Of a stretch of 9,551 bases of DNA, positions 1 through 7,132 are shown one piece after another. The notes beneath the pieces are model-generated. The model made no database searches. It was given only the letters and a program-made list of their open reading frames with translations, and was not told the DNA's origin. Numbering within the stretch: the first letter of the stretch is position 1; each line of letters starts with the position of its first letter. This stretch comes from Puniceicoccales bacterium (GTDB lineage Bacteria > Verrucomicrobiota > Verrucomicrobiia > Opitutales > LL51), in contig JAISBJ010000060.1 in NCBI GenBank assembly GCA_031266235.1, forward strand, positions 1-9,551, in the 5' to 3' direction. The position numbers and the translations under genes were made by a program.

Positions 1-1
1 T

Positions 2-247
2 TTGAAAAAAATTGTCAGCGAAAAAGCAGAAAAATTGTTCCGCCACGAAGGACGGATCGTTCGCCTGCGATTCGAGCTGGAACACGCTACCAGTAGAAAT
101 CCCGCCGAAGAATTCATCGCCAAAGGACACATCGAAATCCAAGGCCCGGATATTATCGCAACGGCTATCAGCGACGACCTTTACAAATCAGTGGACCTGC
201 TCATCCAAAAATTAGATCGCCAGCTCAATGAACATTTTCGTAAATAA
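2..247 (+). CDS. hpf: Ribosome hibernation factor HPF/RaiA family, 3' part
   Basis: Binds the 30S subunit near the decoding centre and promotes inactive 70S or 100S ribosomes in slow growth (family knowledge). The 81 visible residues match the body of the short S30AE form: a KAEKLFRHEGRIV helix, an alternating strand around FELEHA, the HIEIQGPDIIATAISDDLY strand-helix unit, and the typical end VDLLIQKLDRQLNEHFRK with the diagnostic KLDRQL. Family members normally carry about 15-20 more residues before the first visible helix. The frame is open to the left edge, so the TTG at position 2 is probably an internal Leu codon and the true start lies outside the window. There is no C-terminal extension, so this is the short form. 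It converges on leuS, and the 165-bp gap between them holds cloverleaf repeat copy A. Confidence 0.85.
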   Translation: MKKIVSEKAEKLFRHEGRIVRLRFELEHATSRNPAEEFIAKGHIEIQGPDIIATAISDDLYKSVDLLIQKLDRQLNEHFRK

Positions 248-293
248 ATTGTGAATTTTTAAGTAAAATAGGGGAAAATATTCGGGCGGTTTT

Positions 294-378
294 GGGCAAA
301 AGCTGCGCGCGAAGCGCGCAGAAGCATGAACTTCGTTCATGCTTCCCAAGGAGCTTTCAGCCCCTTGAGCTTTTGCTC
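294..378 (+). repeat. Cloverleaf palindromic repeat, copy A
   Basis: An 85-nt element in the convergent gap between the hibernation factor and leuS. The basal stem pairs 294-304 (GGGCAAAAGCT) with 368-378 (AGCTTTTGCTC), with one G-T wobble. Inside are three adjacent hairpins, each with a 3-nt loop: 304-320 (7 bp, loop GAA), 321-345 (11 bp, loop TTC) and 347-367 (9 bp with one A-C mismatch, loop TTC). T304 could pair in either the basal stem or the first hairpin. The same architecture and length recur inverted at 4025-4109 with about 86% identity. I do not recognise the family. It could be a MITE-like or REP-like mobile palindrome, a structured RNA, or a bidirectional transcription-end signal. 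Confidence 0.85.
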
Positions 379-379
379 C

Positions 380-409
380 AAAAAAAACTTCGCACGACTT
401 TGTCAAGTC
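380..409 (-). terminator. Weak candidate terminator downstream of leuS
   Basis: Read on the minus strand just past the leuS stop, a 5-bp hairpin (GACTT, loop GACA, AAGTC; 396-409) is followed 8 nt later by a run of eight T (380-387). The stem is short and the T run is not adjacent to it, so this is not a textbook intrinsic terminator. The cloverleaf directly beyond may contribute. Confidence 0.25.
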
Positions 410-412
410 ATT

Positions 413-2968
413 TTAGCGCACAACGACGTTAAAAATTTTTCCCGGAACATAAATTTTTTTTACAATTTCCTTGCCAGAAACAAACGCCATAAACCGGCTC
501 CGCTGCCAGGCCATTTCCTCGACTGCTTCTTGACTCGCGTCGCCGTCCACCAAAATTTCGTCGCGGACTTTTCCGTTGACCTGAAGCATAATTTTCGCTT
601 GATTAGCGGCAAATTTAGAGGCATCATAGGCCGGCCACCTCGCCTTTGCGACGGAAAATGCTCCGCCCAGACGCGCCCACAATTCCTCCGCGATGTGGGG
701 GGCAAAGGGAGCCAGCAATTGTAAAAATATGCGCGCCGCCGAACGACTGATGCCTGTTTTTTGCGCATTATTTACAAAAATCATCATCTGCGCGATCGCC
801 GTATTCAACTGCAATGCCTCGATTTCCTCCGTGACTTTTTTTACGGTTTGATGCAATAACGCTTCCACGCCGGCGCCATCCTTTTCGGGAAAATTTTTTA
901 CATTTCCATCGCCGCCAATGCAAAGCGCCCACACCTTCTTTAAAAAACGACACACCCCCTCAATTCCCTGTGTACTCCACGGTTTCATGGCATCGAGCGG
1001 CCCCAAAAACATCTCGTAAAGCCGCAGAGAATCGGCTCCGTACCGATGAATTACATCGTCAGGATTTACAACATTTCCACGACTTTTTGACATTTTAGTG
1101 CCGTCGCTCCCCAAAATAATCCCCTGGTGAAATAACTTCCCAAAGGGCTCCTTGGCCGCAGAAATCGCCCCCACATCGTGCAAAAATAAATGCCAAAAGC
1201 GTGCGTAAAGCAAATGTAAAACGGCGTGTTCCGCCCCGCCAATGTAAAAATCCGGGCTCTTCCAATAGGCTTCCGCCGCGGGATCGACCAAACTTTTTTT
1301 ACAATCCGGCGACATGAAACGCAAATAATACCAGCAGGACCCCGCCCACTGCGGCATCGTATTGGTCTCGCGCACCGCCGGCACAAAATGCTCCGCCGCC
1401 TGCCCAGAAATTTCGCCCGTCGATAAATTTACAAAAATGTGAAGCCACGACTTCGCGTGGGCGAGCGGACTCTCGCCGTCGTCGGAAGGTAAGTAAGTGT
1501 CCGTCTCGGGCAAGGTCAGCGGCAGCTGCGCTTCGGCAATCGGGATCGCACACCACTCGACGCCATCTTTTTTATACGCAACCGCATCATCCGGAATTTC
1601 GCTCGCAAAATAAGCATCCTTCGCAGCCAACGCACGGTCGTAGTGGGCCCGCTCGATCCAAAAAATCGGCACTGGCTCACCCCAGTAGCGCTGCCGGGAA
1701 AATAGCCAATCGCGCAATTTATATTGCACCGCGGCTCGCCCAAACCCTTCCCGCTCCGCCCTTTGTGTCATTTTTTTCCGCGCTTCGGCCGACGTCAGAC
1801 CGTCGAACTCCCCCGAGTTGATCAGCGAACCTTCCCCGCAAAAGGGCAAAGGCGACTCATTTTTGGGGTCCGCTATGACCGGTTTTACGGGGATGGAAAA
1901 TTTTTGGGCGAACTCGAAATCGCGGTCATCGTGGGCCGGCACCGCCATAATCGCTCCCGTGCCGTAGGACACAAGGACGTAGTCCGCTACCCAAATCGGA
2001 ATTAGCTCCTGATTATACGGATTTTTCGCGAAACCGCCCGTGAATACCCCCGACTTCTCCTTGGCCAAATCCGTGCGCTCCAAATCGCTTTTCCGCTTGG
2101 CATCGGCGACGTAGGCCCGGACTTTTTCCCGATTTTCCTCCGCCGTTACCCGCTCGACGAACTCGTGCTCGGGCGCTAAAACGAGGAATGTCGCGCCGTA
2201 AATGGTATCGGGGCGGGTCGTGTAGACGCGAATTTTGGGGCCATCGGGGGCGATCCCAAATTCCAACTCCGTTCCCTCCGATCGTCCGATCCAAGCGATT
2301 TGCTGGCGCTTCGTCGAGTCCGGCCAGTCGATGCCCTCGAGCCCAGCCAATAATCGGTCGGCGTAGCGCGTGATCCGCAGGACCCATTGGCGCAAATTTT
2401 TCCGCTCCACCGGGAAATCCCCCCGCTCCGAACGCCCGTTGATCACCTCCTCATTGGCCAACACTGACCGCAACTCCGGACACCACCAAACGGGTTTATC
2501 GTCCACGTACGCCAGCCCATATTTAAATAATTGTAAAAAAATCCACTGCGTCCAGCGGAAGTAATGGGGGTCGGTGGTATCCACTTCCCGGTCCCAATCG
2601 ATGGCGAAACCCAGCGACTGAATTTGTTCGCGGAAGCGCCGAATATTATTTTCGGTGTTGATCGAGGGGTGTTGGCCGGTGGCGATGGCGTGTTGTTCGG
2701 CGGGCAAACCGAAGGCGTCCCAGCCCATGGGGTGCAAAACGTTGAAGCCGTTGGCCCACTTGTAGCGCGCCAGGATATCCGAAGCTGTGTAGCCTTCCGG
2801 ATGGCCGATGTGCAGGCCCGCGCCCGACGGATAGGGGAACATATCCAGGACGTAATATTTTTCGTTTGGGCTTTCATTTTCCGCGCGAAAGGTCTTTTCC
2901 GCCAACCATTTTTTCTGCCAAAACGGCTCTATTTCCCGGAAATCATAATTTTTACAGCTCGCTGCCAT
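413..2968 (-). CDS. leuS: Leucyl-tRNA synthetase (LeuRS)
   Basis: Charges tRNA-Leu with leucine in the cytoplasm. The 851-residue protein is full length for bacterial class Ia LeuRS. The HIGH motif is at residues 53-56 (GLHIGHPEGY). The CP1 editing domain follows, with the threonine-rich TTRPDT at 250-255 and the GTGAIMAVPAHDDRD block; Asp347 corresponds by position to the editing aspartate of E. coli LeuRS. KMSKS is at 625-629. The C-terminal anticodon and tail domains end with VNGKVRDEI and KIYVPGKIFNVVV, as expected. The start ATG gives the standard N-terminus (NYDFREIEPFWQKKWL). The upstream sequence GTAGAGCGCC has no good Shine-Dalgarno. It lies 112 bp after lgt on the same strand, so cotranscription is possible. 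No key residue appears to be missing. Confidence 0.98.
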   Translation of the reverse strand: MAASCKNYDFREIEPFWQKKWLAEKTFRAENESPNEKYYVLDMFPYPSGAGLHIGHPEGYTASDILARYKWANGFNVLHPMGWDAFGLPAEQHAIATGQHPSINTENNIRRFREQIQSLGFAIDWDREVDTTDPHYFRWTQWIFLQLFKYGLAYVDDKPVWWCPELRSVLANEEVINGRSERGDFPVERKNLRQWVLRITRYADRLLAGLEGIDWPDSTKRQQIAWIGRSEGTELEFGIAPDGPKIRVYTTRPDTIYGATFLVLAPEHEFVERVTAEENREKVRAYVADAKRKSDLERTDLAKEKSGVFTGGFAKNPYNQELIPIWVADYVLVSYGTGAIMAVPAHDDRDFEFAQKFSIPVKPVIADPKNESPLPFCGEGSLINSGEFDGLTSAEARKKMTQRAEREGFGRAAVQYKLRDWLFSRQRYWGEPVPIFWIERAHYDRALAAKDAYFASEIPDDAVAYKKDGVEWCAIPIAEAQLPLTLPETDTYLPSDDGESPLAHAKSWLHIFVNLSTGEISGQAAEHFVPAVRETNTMPQWAGSCWYYLRFMSPDCKKSLVDPAAEAYWKSPDFYIGGAEHAVLHLLYARFWHLFLHDVGAISAAKEPFGKLFHQGIILGSDGTKMSKSRGNVVNPDDVIHRYGADSLRLYEMFLGPLDAMKPWSTQGIEGVCRFLKKVWALCIGGDGNVKNFPEKDGAGVEALLHQTVKKVTEEIEALQLNTAIAQMMIFVNNAQKTGISRSAARIFLQLLAPFAPHIAEELWARLGGAFSVAKARWPAYDASKFAANQAKIMLQVNGKVRDEILVDGDASQEAVEEMAWQRSRFMAFVSGKEIVKKIYVPGKIFNVVVR

Positions 2969-3050
2969 GGCGCTCTACAATTAGAAAATGGTGCAAAAAA
3001 ACAAGCCGGAAATGATAAATTCACAAGCCCGAGCTTCGGCCGAAATAATT

Positions 3051-3071
3051 AAAAAAAAGTAAATATTTTAC
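3051..3071 (-). terminator. AT-only hairpin plus T run after lgt (weak candidate)
   Basis: On the minus strand, just past the lgt stop, GTAAA-ATA-TTTAC (3059-3071) is followed at once by eight T (3051-3058). The layout is that of an intrinsic terminator, but the stem has only 5 bp and one G-C pair. It could attenuate readthrough into leuS, or it could be chance in an AT-rich spacer. Confidence 0.3.
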
Positions 3072-3080
3072 AATATATCC

Positions 3081-3893
3081 CTACTGGCTCGAATTCTTTT
3101 TCTCTCGCCGACTTGCGAAAATTATTAAAAATATTCCGAAAATTAGTAAAAATAAACTGTAAAATTGCCCGCGCGTCAGCCCTAATATCAGCCCCGCATC
3201 TGGCTCGCGGAAACATTCGCACCCCATGCGCCCAACGGCGTAAAGTACCAAAAAAATGCCACTCAAATACCCCGCGCAAAACTTCCGGCGAATCAAAATT
3301 TGTAAAATAATAAATGGTAAAAATCCCTCGAAAAATGCCTCGTACAGCGGCGAAGGATGGCGCACAACTGGCTCCAATACTCCATTTTTTGTAAAAATTA
3401 CCCCCCATGGAACCGTCGTCGCCCGGCCCAATAACTCCCCGTTGGCAAAATTTCCCAGTCGCCCAATCATCAGACAAAGCGGAATAATTGAACAAATTAT
3501 GTCCCCCATGGCATGGGCATCGCGGCGATACTTCCACGAAAAATATAAAATCGCCAAAATACCGCCCGCAAAACCGCCGTGACTCGCCATTCCTCCGCGC
3601 CAAATCTGAAAAAATATTAAAGGATTAGTCGAAAAATTGTCAAAATCGTAGAGCAAACAGTACCCTAATCGCCCTCCTATCACCGCTCCCAGCGCGAAAT
3701 AAATCAACAATGCGTCGTTTTGCTCGGACGACAGTGGTGAAAATCCCTTCCGGGAATAGGACGCCAAAAAAAATTGCACCAGGAAAAAATTAATCAGGTA
3801 ACACACCCCATACCAGCGAATCCCTTCCACGCCCCAACCACTGGGAAAATGGACCGCAAAGGGATCGATATCAATGGTAATATGTAACAACAT
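3081..3893 (-). CDS. lgt: Prolipoprotein diacylglyceryl transferase
   Basis: Transfers diacylglycerol from phosphatidylglycerol to the lipobox cysteine of prolipoproteins, the first step of lipoprotein maturation in the cytoplasmic membrane. The 270-residue protein is of usual length and has about seven hydrophobic segments. Family motifs appear in order: GGRLGY at 73-78; the RGGMASHGG loop with His105; the signature GRLGNFANGELLGR at 144-157, where Arg145 and Asn148 correspond to essential E. coli positions; RHPSPLYEAFFEG at 178-190; and the late FREPD-LTRGQFYS region. The start gives the usual DIDPFAVHF opening. No Shine-Dalgarno is visible upstream (AAAACTTTACTA). It is divergent from metG and lies 112 bp before leuS. 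The tail is rich in Arg and Lys. Confidence 0.97.
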   Translation of the reverse strand: MLLHITIDIDPFAVHFPSGWGVEGIRWYGVCYLINFFLVQFFLASYSRKGFSPLSSEQNDALLIYFALGAVIGGRLGYCLLYDFDNFSTNPLIFFQIWRGGMASHGGFAGGILAILYFSWKYRRDAHAMGDIICSIIPLCLMIGRLGNFANGELLGRATTVPWGVIFTKNGVLEPVVRHPSPLYEAFFEGFLPFIILQILIRRKFCAGYLSGIFLVLYAVGRMGCECFREPDAGLILGLTRGQFYSLFLLIFGIFLIIFASRREKKNSSQ

Positions 3894-4011
3894 TAGTAAA
3901 GTTTTTACTCAAATTTTATTCCACGTCCATCGCAGTGAAATTAAATATCTAAATCCCATTTTTCAATCTCAAATAAAATTTCCATCCAATCATTTTTTTT
4001 CTATTTTGGAG

Positions 4012-4122
4012 GCTGCCCCCCCAGGGGCAAAAGCTCAAGGAGCCGGAGGCTCCTTGGAAAACATGGACGCAGTCCATGTTTTTGCGCGCTTCGCGCGCAG
4101 CTTTTGCCCCTGGAGGCGCAGC
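4012..4122 (-). repeat. Cloverleaf palindromic repeat, copy B, with long basal stem
   Basis: An inverted copy of the element at 294-378; the matching 85-nt core is 4025-4109. The basal stem pairs 4021-4035 with 4099-4113 without mismatch, and extends outward to 4012/4122 with two mismatches (GCTGC against GCAGC at the tip). The three hairpins with 3-nt loops are 4036-4056 (9 bp, loop GGA), 4058-4082 (11 bp, loop GCA) and 4083-4099 (7 bp, loop TTC). As in copy A, one terminal base could pair in either of two stems. All three hairpin stems are perfect, so this copy looks the less decayed. It sits between divergent lgt and metG, where a cruciform or a transcribed structure could affect either promoter. 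Confidence 0.85.
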
Positions 4123-4159
4123 GGAAGTCCTTGGCGGGAGAAAGTTTCAAAAAATTTTA

Positions 4160-4188
4160 TTGCCAAAATCCGGAAATAATTTGTTAAT
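4160..4188 (+). promoter_or_regulatory. Tentative metG promoter
   Basis: TTGCCA (4160-4165) and GTTAAT (4183-4188) are separated by 17 bp. This would place transcription initiation only a few bases before the metG ATG, giving a very short leader, in keeping with the lack of a Shine-Dalgarno there. The match to sigma-70 consensus is modest. Confidence 0.25.
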
Positions 4189-4200
4189 TACCCGGCGACC

Positions 4201-5733
4201 ATGAAGAATTTCTATCTGACCACGGCGATCGACTACGCGAACGGCCATCCGCACATCGGCCACGCCTACGAAAAAATTTTGGCGGACGTGATCTGTCGGA
4301 CGAAGCGCCTACTGGGCCACGAAGTACATTTTCTGACGGGCCTCGACGAACACGGACAAAAAGTGGAACAGACGGCCAAGGAGCGAGGGATTTCGCCCCA
4401 AGAGCTCTGCGACTCCGTTGCTCGGGAATTCATCGAAATGTGTGCGTTCCTCAACATTTCCTACGATGACTACATCCGCACCACACAGCCCCGCCACAAG
4501 GCGATCGTGGGCGAAATTCTCCAAAAACTTTTTGCCAAAGAGGACATTTACAAAGCGGAGTACACGGGCCAGTACAGCACGCGCGCCGAACGTTTTCTCC
4601 AGGAAAAGGACAAAGTGGACGGAGTGTGGCCGGAAATAGAATTTGGGGAGGTGACGGAGATCACGGAAACGAACTATTTTTTCAAACTCAACCCACACAA
4701 GAAGTGGCTCATCGACTACATCGCGGCCCACGACGACTTCATTTTCCCGAAATTCCGCGCCAAACAGGTCCTCGAATTCCTGAAGGAGGACATCAATGAC
4801 CTCTGCATTTCCCGGCCCAAAAACCGCCTTTCCTGGGGGATCGAGCTCCCCTTCGACCCAGACTACGTGACCTACGTTTGGTTCGATGCGCTGATCAACT
4901 ACATTTCCGCCGTTGGCTACGGTGGGGAGCATTTTTCCGCATTTTGGCCGGTGGACTACCACGTCATTGGCAAGGACATCCTCGTTCCGGCGCACTCCAT
5001 TTACTGGCCGATCATGCTCCGCGCCCTCGATTTACCGATGCCCAAAGCGTTTCTCGTCCACGGCTGGTGGCTCTGTTCCGGCGAAAAAATGTCCAAAAGC
5101 GCCGGCAACGTGGTCGATCCCCTCGACTACGCGAGACAATTCGGGCCAGATGCGTTCCGCTATTTTGTGATCCGCGAAATGAATGTCGGCCAGGACAGCG
5201 ATTTTTCCCACGAACTTTTTCTATCGCGCTACAATAGCGACCTGGGGAACGACTTCGGCAACCTCGTCAGCCGCACCATTAATATGCTTCAGCGCTACTG
5301 CGGCGGTGTGATTCCGACAATCGCCGACCCGGAAACTCCGGAAACGGAAATCATGGACCTCTGGTCCCGAACGCGGGAAAAAGCGCTCGAGGCCTACGAT
5401 CAACTGCAATTCCACAGGGCGCTGGAAGATATTTTTACATTTATATGTGCGATTAACAAATTTTTAGAAATCCGTGCCCCCTGGAAGCTGGCGAAGTCCG
5501 ACGATCCCAAAGACTCGCTGCGCCTGAACAATTCGCTGGCCGTTTGCGCCGAAGGGATTCGCCTTGCCGCGGCAATTCTAGCGCCCATTTTACCAAATGC
5601 TTCGCAAAAAATTTACGAAATTTTCCGACTCGACGCCGTCGCTTGGGGGGAATATTTGCAGTGGAACGCCCGTTTTTTGGCGGGAAAATCTTTGGCGGTG
5701 GAGTCCCTCATTTTATTCCCAAGAATTGCTTGA
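4201..5733 (+). CDS. metG: Methionyl-tRNA synthetase (MetRS)
   Basis: Charges initiator and elongator tRNA-Met. The 510-residue protein starts with MKNFYLTTAIDYANGHPHIG, so the HIGH motif is at 18-21, and KMSKS is at 296-300 (SGEKMSKSAGNVVDP). The DxxxYVWFDALINY segment (about 220-234) and the anticodon-binding helices (NDFGNLVSRT at 350-359; FLEIRAPWKLAK at 421-432) are in place. The insertion where many MetRS carry zinc cysteines reads YTGQYSTRAERF (121-132), with Ser and Ala in place of Cys, as in the zinc-free type known from B. subtilis. There is no C-terminal EMAPII/Trbp111-like tRNA-binding domain. The sequence before the ATG (TTACCCGGCGACC) has no Shine-Dalgarno. The thioredoxin gene follows after 30 bp, probably cotranscribed. 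Confidence 0.97.
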   Translation: MKNFYLTTAIDYANGHPHIGHAYEKILADVICRTKRLLGHEVHFLTGLDEHGQKVEQTAKERGISPQELCDSVAREFIEMCAFLNISYDDYIRTTQPRHKAIVGEILQKLFAKEDIYKAEYTGQYSTRAERFLQEKDKVDGVWPEIEFGEVTEITETNYFFKLNPHKKWLIDYIAAHDDFIFPKFRAKQVLEFLKEDINDLCISRPKNRLSWGIELPFDPDYVTYVWFDALINYISAVGYGGEHFSAFWPVDYHVIGKDILVPAHSIYWPIMLRALDLPMPKAFLVHGWWLCSGEKMSKSAGNVVDPLDYARQFGPDAFRYFVIREMNVGQDSDFSHELFLSRYNSDLGNDFGNLVSRTINMLQRYCGGVIPTIADPETPETEIMDLWSRTREKALEAYDQLQFHRALEDIFTFICAINKFLEIRAPWKLAKSDDPKDSLRLNNSLAVCAEGIRLAAAILAPILPNASQKIYEIFRLDAVAWGEYLQWNARFLAGKSLAVESLILFPRIA

Positions 5734-5747
5734 ATTCGAAAAAAAAT

Positions 5748-5761
5748 CACTAAGGGTAGTG
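5748..5761 (+). promoter_or_regulatory. Thioredoxin-gene ribosome binding site in a small hairpin
   Basis: AAGGG (5752-5756) lies 7 nt before the thioredoxin ATG and is the only clear Shine-Dalgarno in the window. It occupies the loop region of a 5-bp inverted repeat CACTA-AGGG-TAGTG (5748-5761), so the site would be presented in the loop rather than buried. Confidence 0.55.
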
Positions 5762-5763
5762 CC

Positions 5764-6075
5764 ATGGCGAAAGTCCTTCCCCTTTCCGAAGACGCGTTTG
5801 AGTCCACGATCCGCGAGAATGCTGGTAAAATTATTGTCGATTTTTGGGCGCCGTGGTGTGGTCCGTGCCGATCGCTGGGGAAAGTCCTCGACGCCATTGC
5901 CGCCGAACGGGACGACATCAGTATTTACAAAATTAACGTCGACAAGTGCTCTTTTTTAGCGGAACAGTACGACATTTCTTCGATCCCCGCGCTGCTATTT
6001 TTTGACAAAGGCAAAATGATCGATCTGACGGTGGGGATGATGATGAAGCAAGATATCGTCGCAAAATTTCACTAA
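5764..6075 (+). CDS. trxA: Thioredoxin
   Basis: A small cytoplasmic dithiol oxidoreductase that reduces protein disulfides using electrons from thioredoxin reductase. The 103 residues are typical for a single-domain thioredoxin. Visible features are the buried aspartate of IIVDFWAP (Asp26), the active site WCGPC with Cys32 and Cys35, the cis-proline in SSIPALLFF (Pro75), and a late VG pair (90-91). One oddity: the helix after the active site reads CRSLGKVLDAIA, so the proline normally five residues after the second cysteine (Pro40 in E. coli) is Lys40. The ATG is supported by a good Shine-Dalgarno. It is the second gene after metG. No terminator is evident between it and the transporter gene. 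It may be a specialised paralogue rather than the main thioredoxin. Confidence 0.92.
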   Translation: MAKVLPLSEDAFESTIRENAGKIIVDFWAPWCGPCRSLGKVLDAIAAERDDISIYKINVDKCSFLAEQYDISSIPALLFFDKGKMIDLTVGMMMKQDIVAKFH

Positions 6076-6128
6076 AAATCGACGCATTTAAACTTGACTT
6101 GCAGGCATTTTTTTCAATCCCATGTAAT

Positions 6129-7094
6129 ATGATCGCTCAAGGCCAGAGGCGTTATTTCGAGGGAATTGCTTGGTTTCTCGCGAGTCTTTTGGTATGCGAG
6201 ACCAACGATGTCATTACGAAATTTTTGGAAAGGACCCTGAGCCCGTTGCATGTGATATGTGGGCGATTTTTTTTCGGCACGCTCGCTCTCCTGCCCTTCA
6301 TGTTGGGTCGCGCGGAAAATTTTCGCAGCCGGCATTTGGGGGCGAACTGTTTGCGGGGTTTGATCCTTTTTGTGGGCATGTTCATTTGGTGTTACAGCCT
6401 CGACGCGTCCCAGTTGAGCATCGCCTGTCTGATTAATTTCACGACGCCCATGTTTACGCTCCTTTTGGCGGCATTTATTTTGAAGGAAAAAATTGGGCGG
6501 CCCCGCATTATCGCGACGGCCATTGGATTTTTAGGGGTTGCGGTCGTCCTCAATCCCCGCACGGCCCCATTTCCCACTGCCGCTGCGGCGCTATTTTTGG
6601 TATCGGCCGCATTTTTCGCCGTACTCGACGTCCTCAACAAGGTGCTGGTTACCCGGGAAAATACGCTGCCCAGCTTGTTTTACACCGGATTTTTCGCAAT
6701 GTTATTTTCCGCTGCAACGGCGGCGATTGCCCATTATCGGAGGCGAGATGAGGCGCCATTTTCGTTTGAGGAATTTATTTTTGGACTCCTTTCCGTCGAA
6801 ATTTCCCACATTTTATTGCTGATTTTACTGGGGATCGGAGCGAATTTACTGATGTTTTGCATTTTGAAATCTTTTTCACGCGTCGATATTTCGGCCACGG
6901 CGCCTTTCCGCTACGTCGAATTAATTTTGGCCAGCGCCTTTGGATATTTATTTTTTGGTGAAAAAATTTCGATCAATGCCGTTTGGGGGGCGATTATTAT
7001 CGTTCCGAGCGTCATCTATCTCGCGCGCTACGAGGCAAAAACCGGGCCGCGGCAACGGCAAAAGGAACCCGTTTCGCCACTTCGCTGTTGCTAG
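6129..7094 (+). CDS. EamA/DMT-superfamily membrane transporter
   Basis: An integral membrane protein of the drug/metabolite transporter superfamily; the substrate is unknown. With the ATG at 6129 it has 321 residues and about ten hydrophobic segments arranged as two EamA repeats, roughly residues 10-142 and 150-300. The first repeat ends with the typical NFTTPMFTLLLAAFILKEKI followed by GFLGVAVVLNP; the second has YVELILASAFGYLFFGEKI then GAIIIVPSVIYLARY. The C-terminus is short and basic. A TTG at 6099 would add ten residues, but the ATG lies just before the first membrane segment and is preferred. Neither start has a Shine-Dalgarno. The shape resembles DMT proteins annotated as S-adenosylmethionine uptake carriers in intracellular bacteria, but that cannot be decided here. 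It may follow metG and the thioredoxin gene in the same transcript. Confidence 0.88.
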   Translation: MIAQGQRRYFEGIAWFLASLLVCETNDVITKFLERTLSPLHVICGRFFFGTLALLPFMLGRAENFRSRHLGANCLRGLILFVGMFIWCYSLDASQLSIACLINFTTPMFTLLLAAFILKEKIGRPRIIATAIGFLGVAVVLNPRTAPFPTAAAALFLVSAAFFAVLDVLNKVLVTRENTLPSLFYTGFFAMLFSAATAAIAHYRRRDEAPFSFEEFIFGLLSVEISHILLLILLGIGANLLMFCILKSFSRVDISATAPFRYVELILASAFGYLFFGEKISINAVWGAIIIVPSVIYLARYEAKTGPRQRQKEPVSPLRCC

Positions 7095-7132
7095 TTGACA
7101 AGTGGGGATAAAATATACAGCATAGCCAAAAA

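Larger units (their letters stand above)
3894..4200. other. Divergent lgt/metG intergenic region
   Basis: A 307-bp gap with no convincing gene. The left third (3894-4010) is strongly AT-rich and should hold the lgt promoter; I could not pick a confident -35/-10 pair. The middle (4012-4122) is cloverleaf repeat copy B. The right part (4123-4200) should hold the metG promoter. The open frame across the repeat on the plus strand is a by-product of the repeat and is not called as a gene. Confidence 0.7.

Noticed and set aside
294..378. Cloverleaf element as a tRNA gene
   Set aside because: Stem lengths, 3-nt loops and the lack of T-loop or anticodon-loop consensus do not fit a tRNA; the resemblance is only the number of arms.
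326..724. A 132-codon open frame on the plus strand over copy A and the leuS 3' end
   Set aside because: It lies antisense to leuS, starts inside the palindromic repeat, and its product has no recognisable features.
1724..2387. Long antisense and alternate-frame openings inside leuS
   Set aside because: leuS is complete and well conserved here; the openings are a by-product of its codon composition.
3874..4179. A 101-codon open frame through the lgt/metG gap
   Set aside because: It starts inside lgt antisense and stays open mainly because the repeat lacks stops in this frame; there is no independent coding evidence.
4309..4995. A 228-codon minus-strand frame opposite metG
   Set aside because: Val/Arg/Phe-rich translation without motifs, fully antisense to a conserved gene.
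6094..6130. TTGACT with TAATAT before the transporter gene as a promoter
   Set aside because: The spacing is 25 bp and the -10 would overlap the preferred start codon.
7095..7123. Perfect TTGACA before the glucosaminidase gene as a promoter
   Set aside because: The AT-rich TATACA is only 13 bp away and the 16-18 bp position reads CAGCAT or similar, so no convincing -10 pairs with it.
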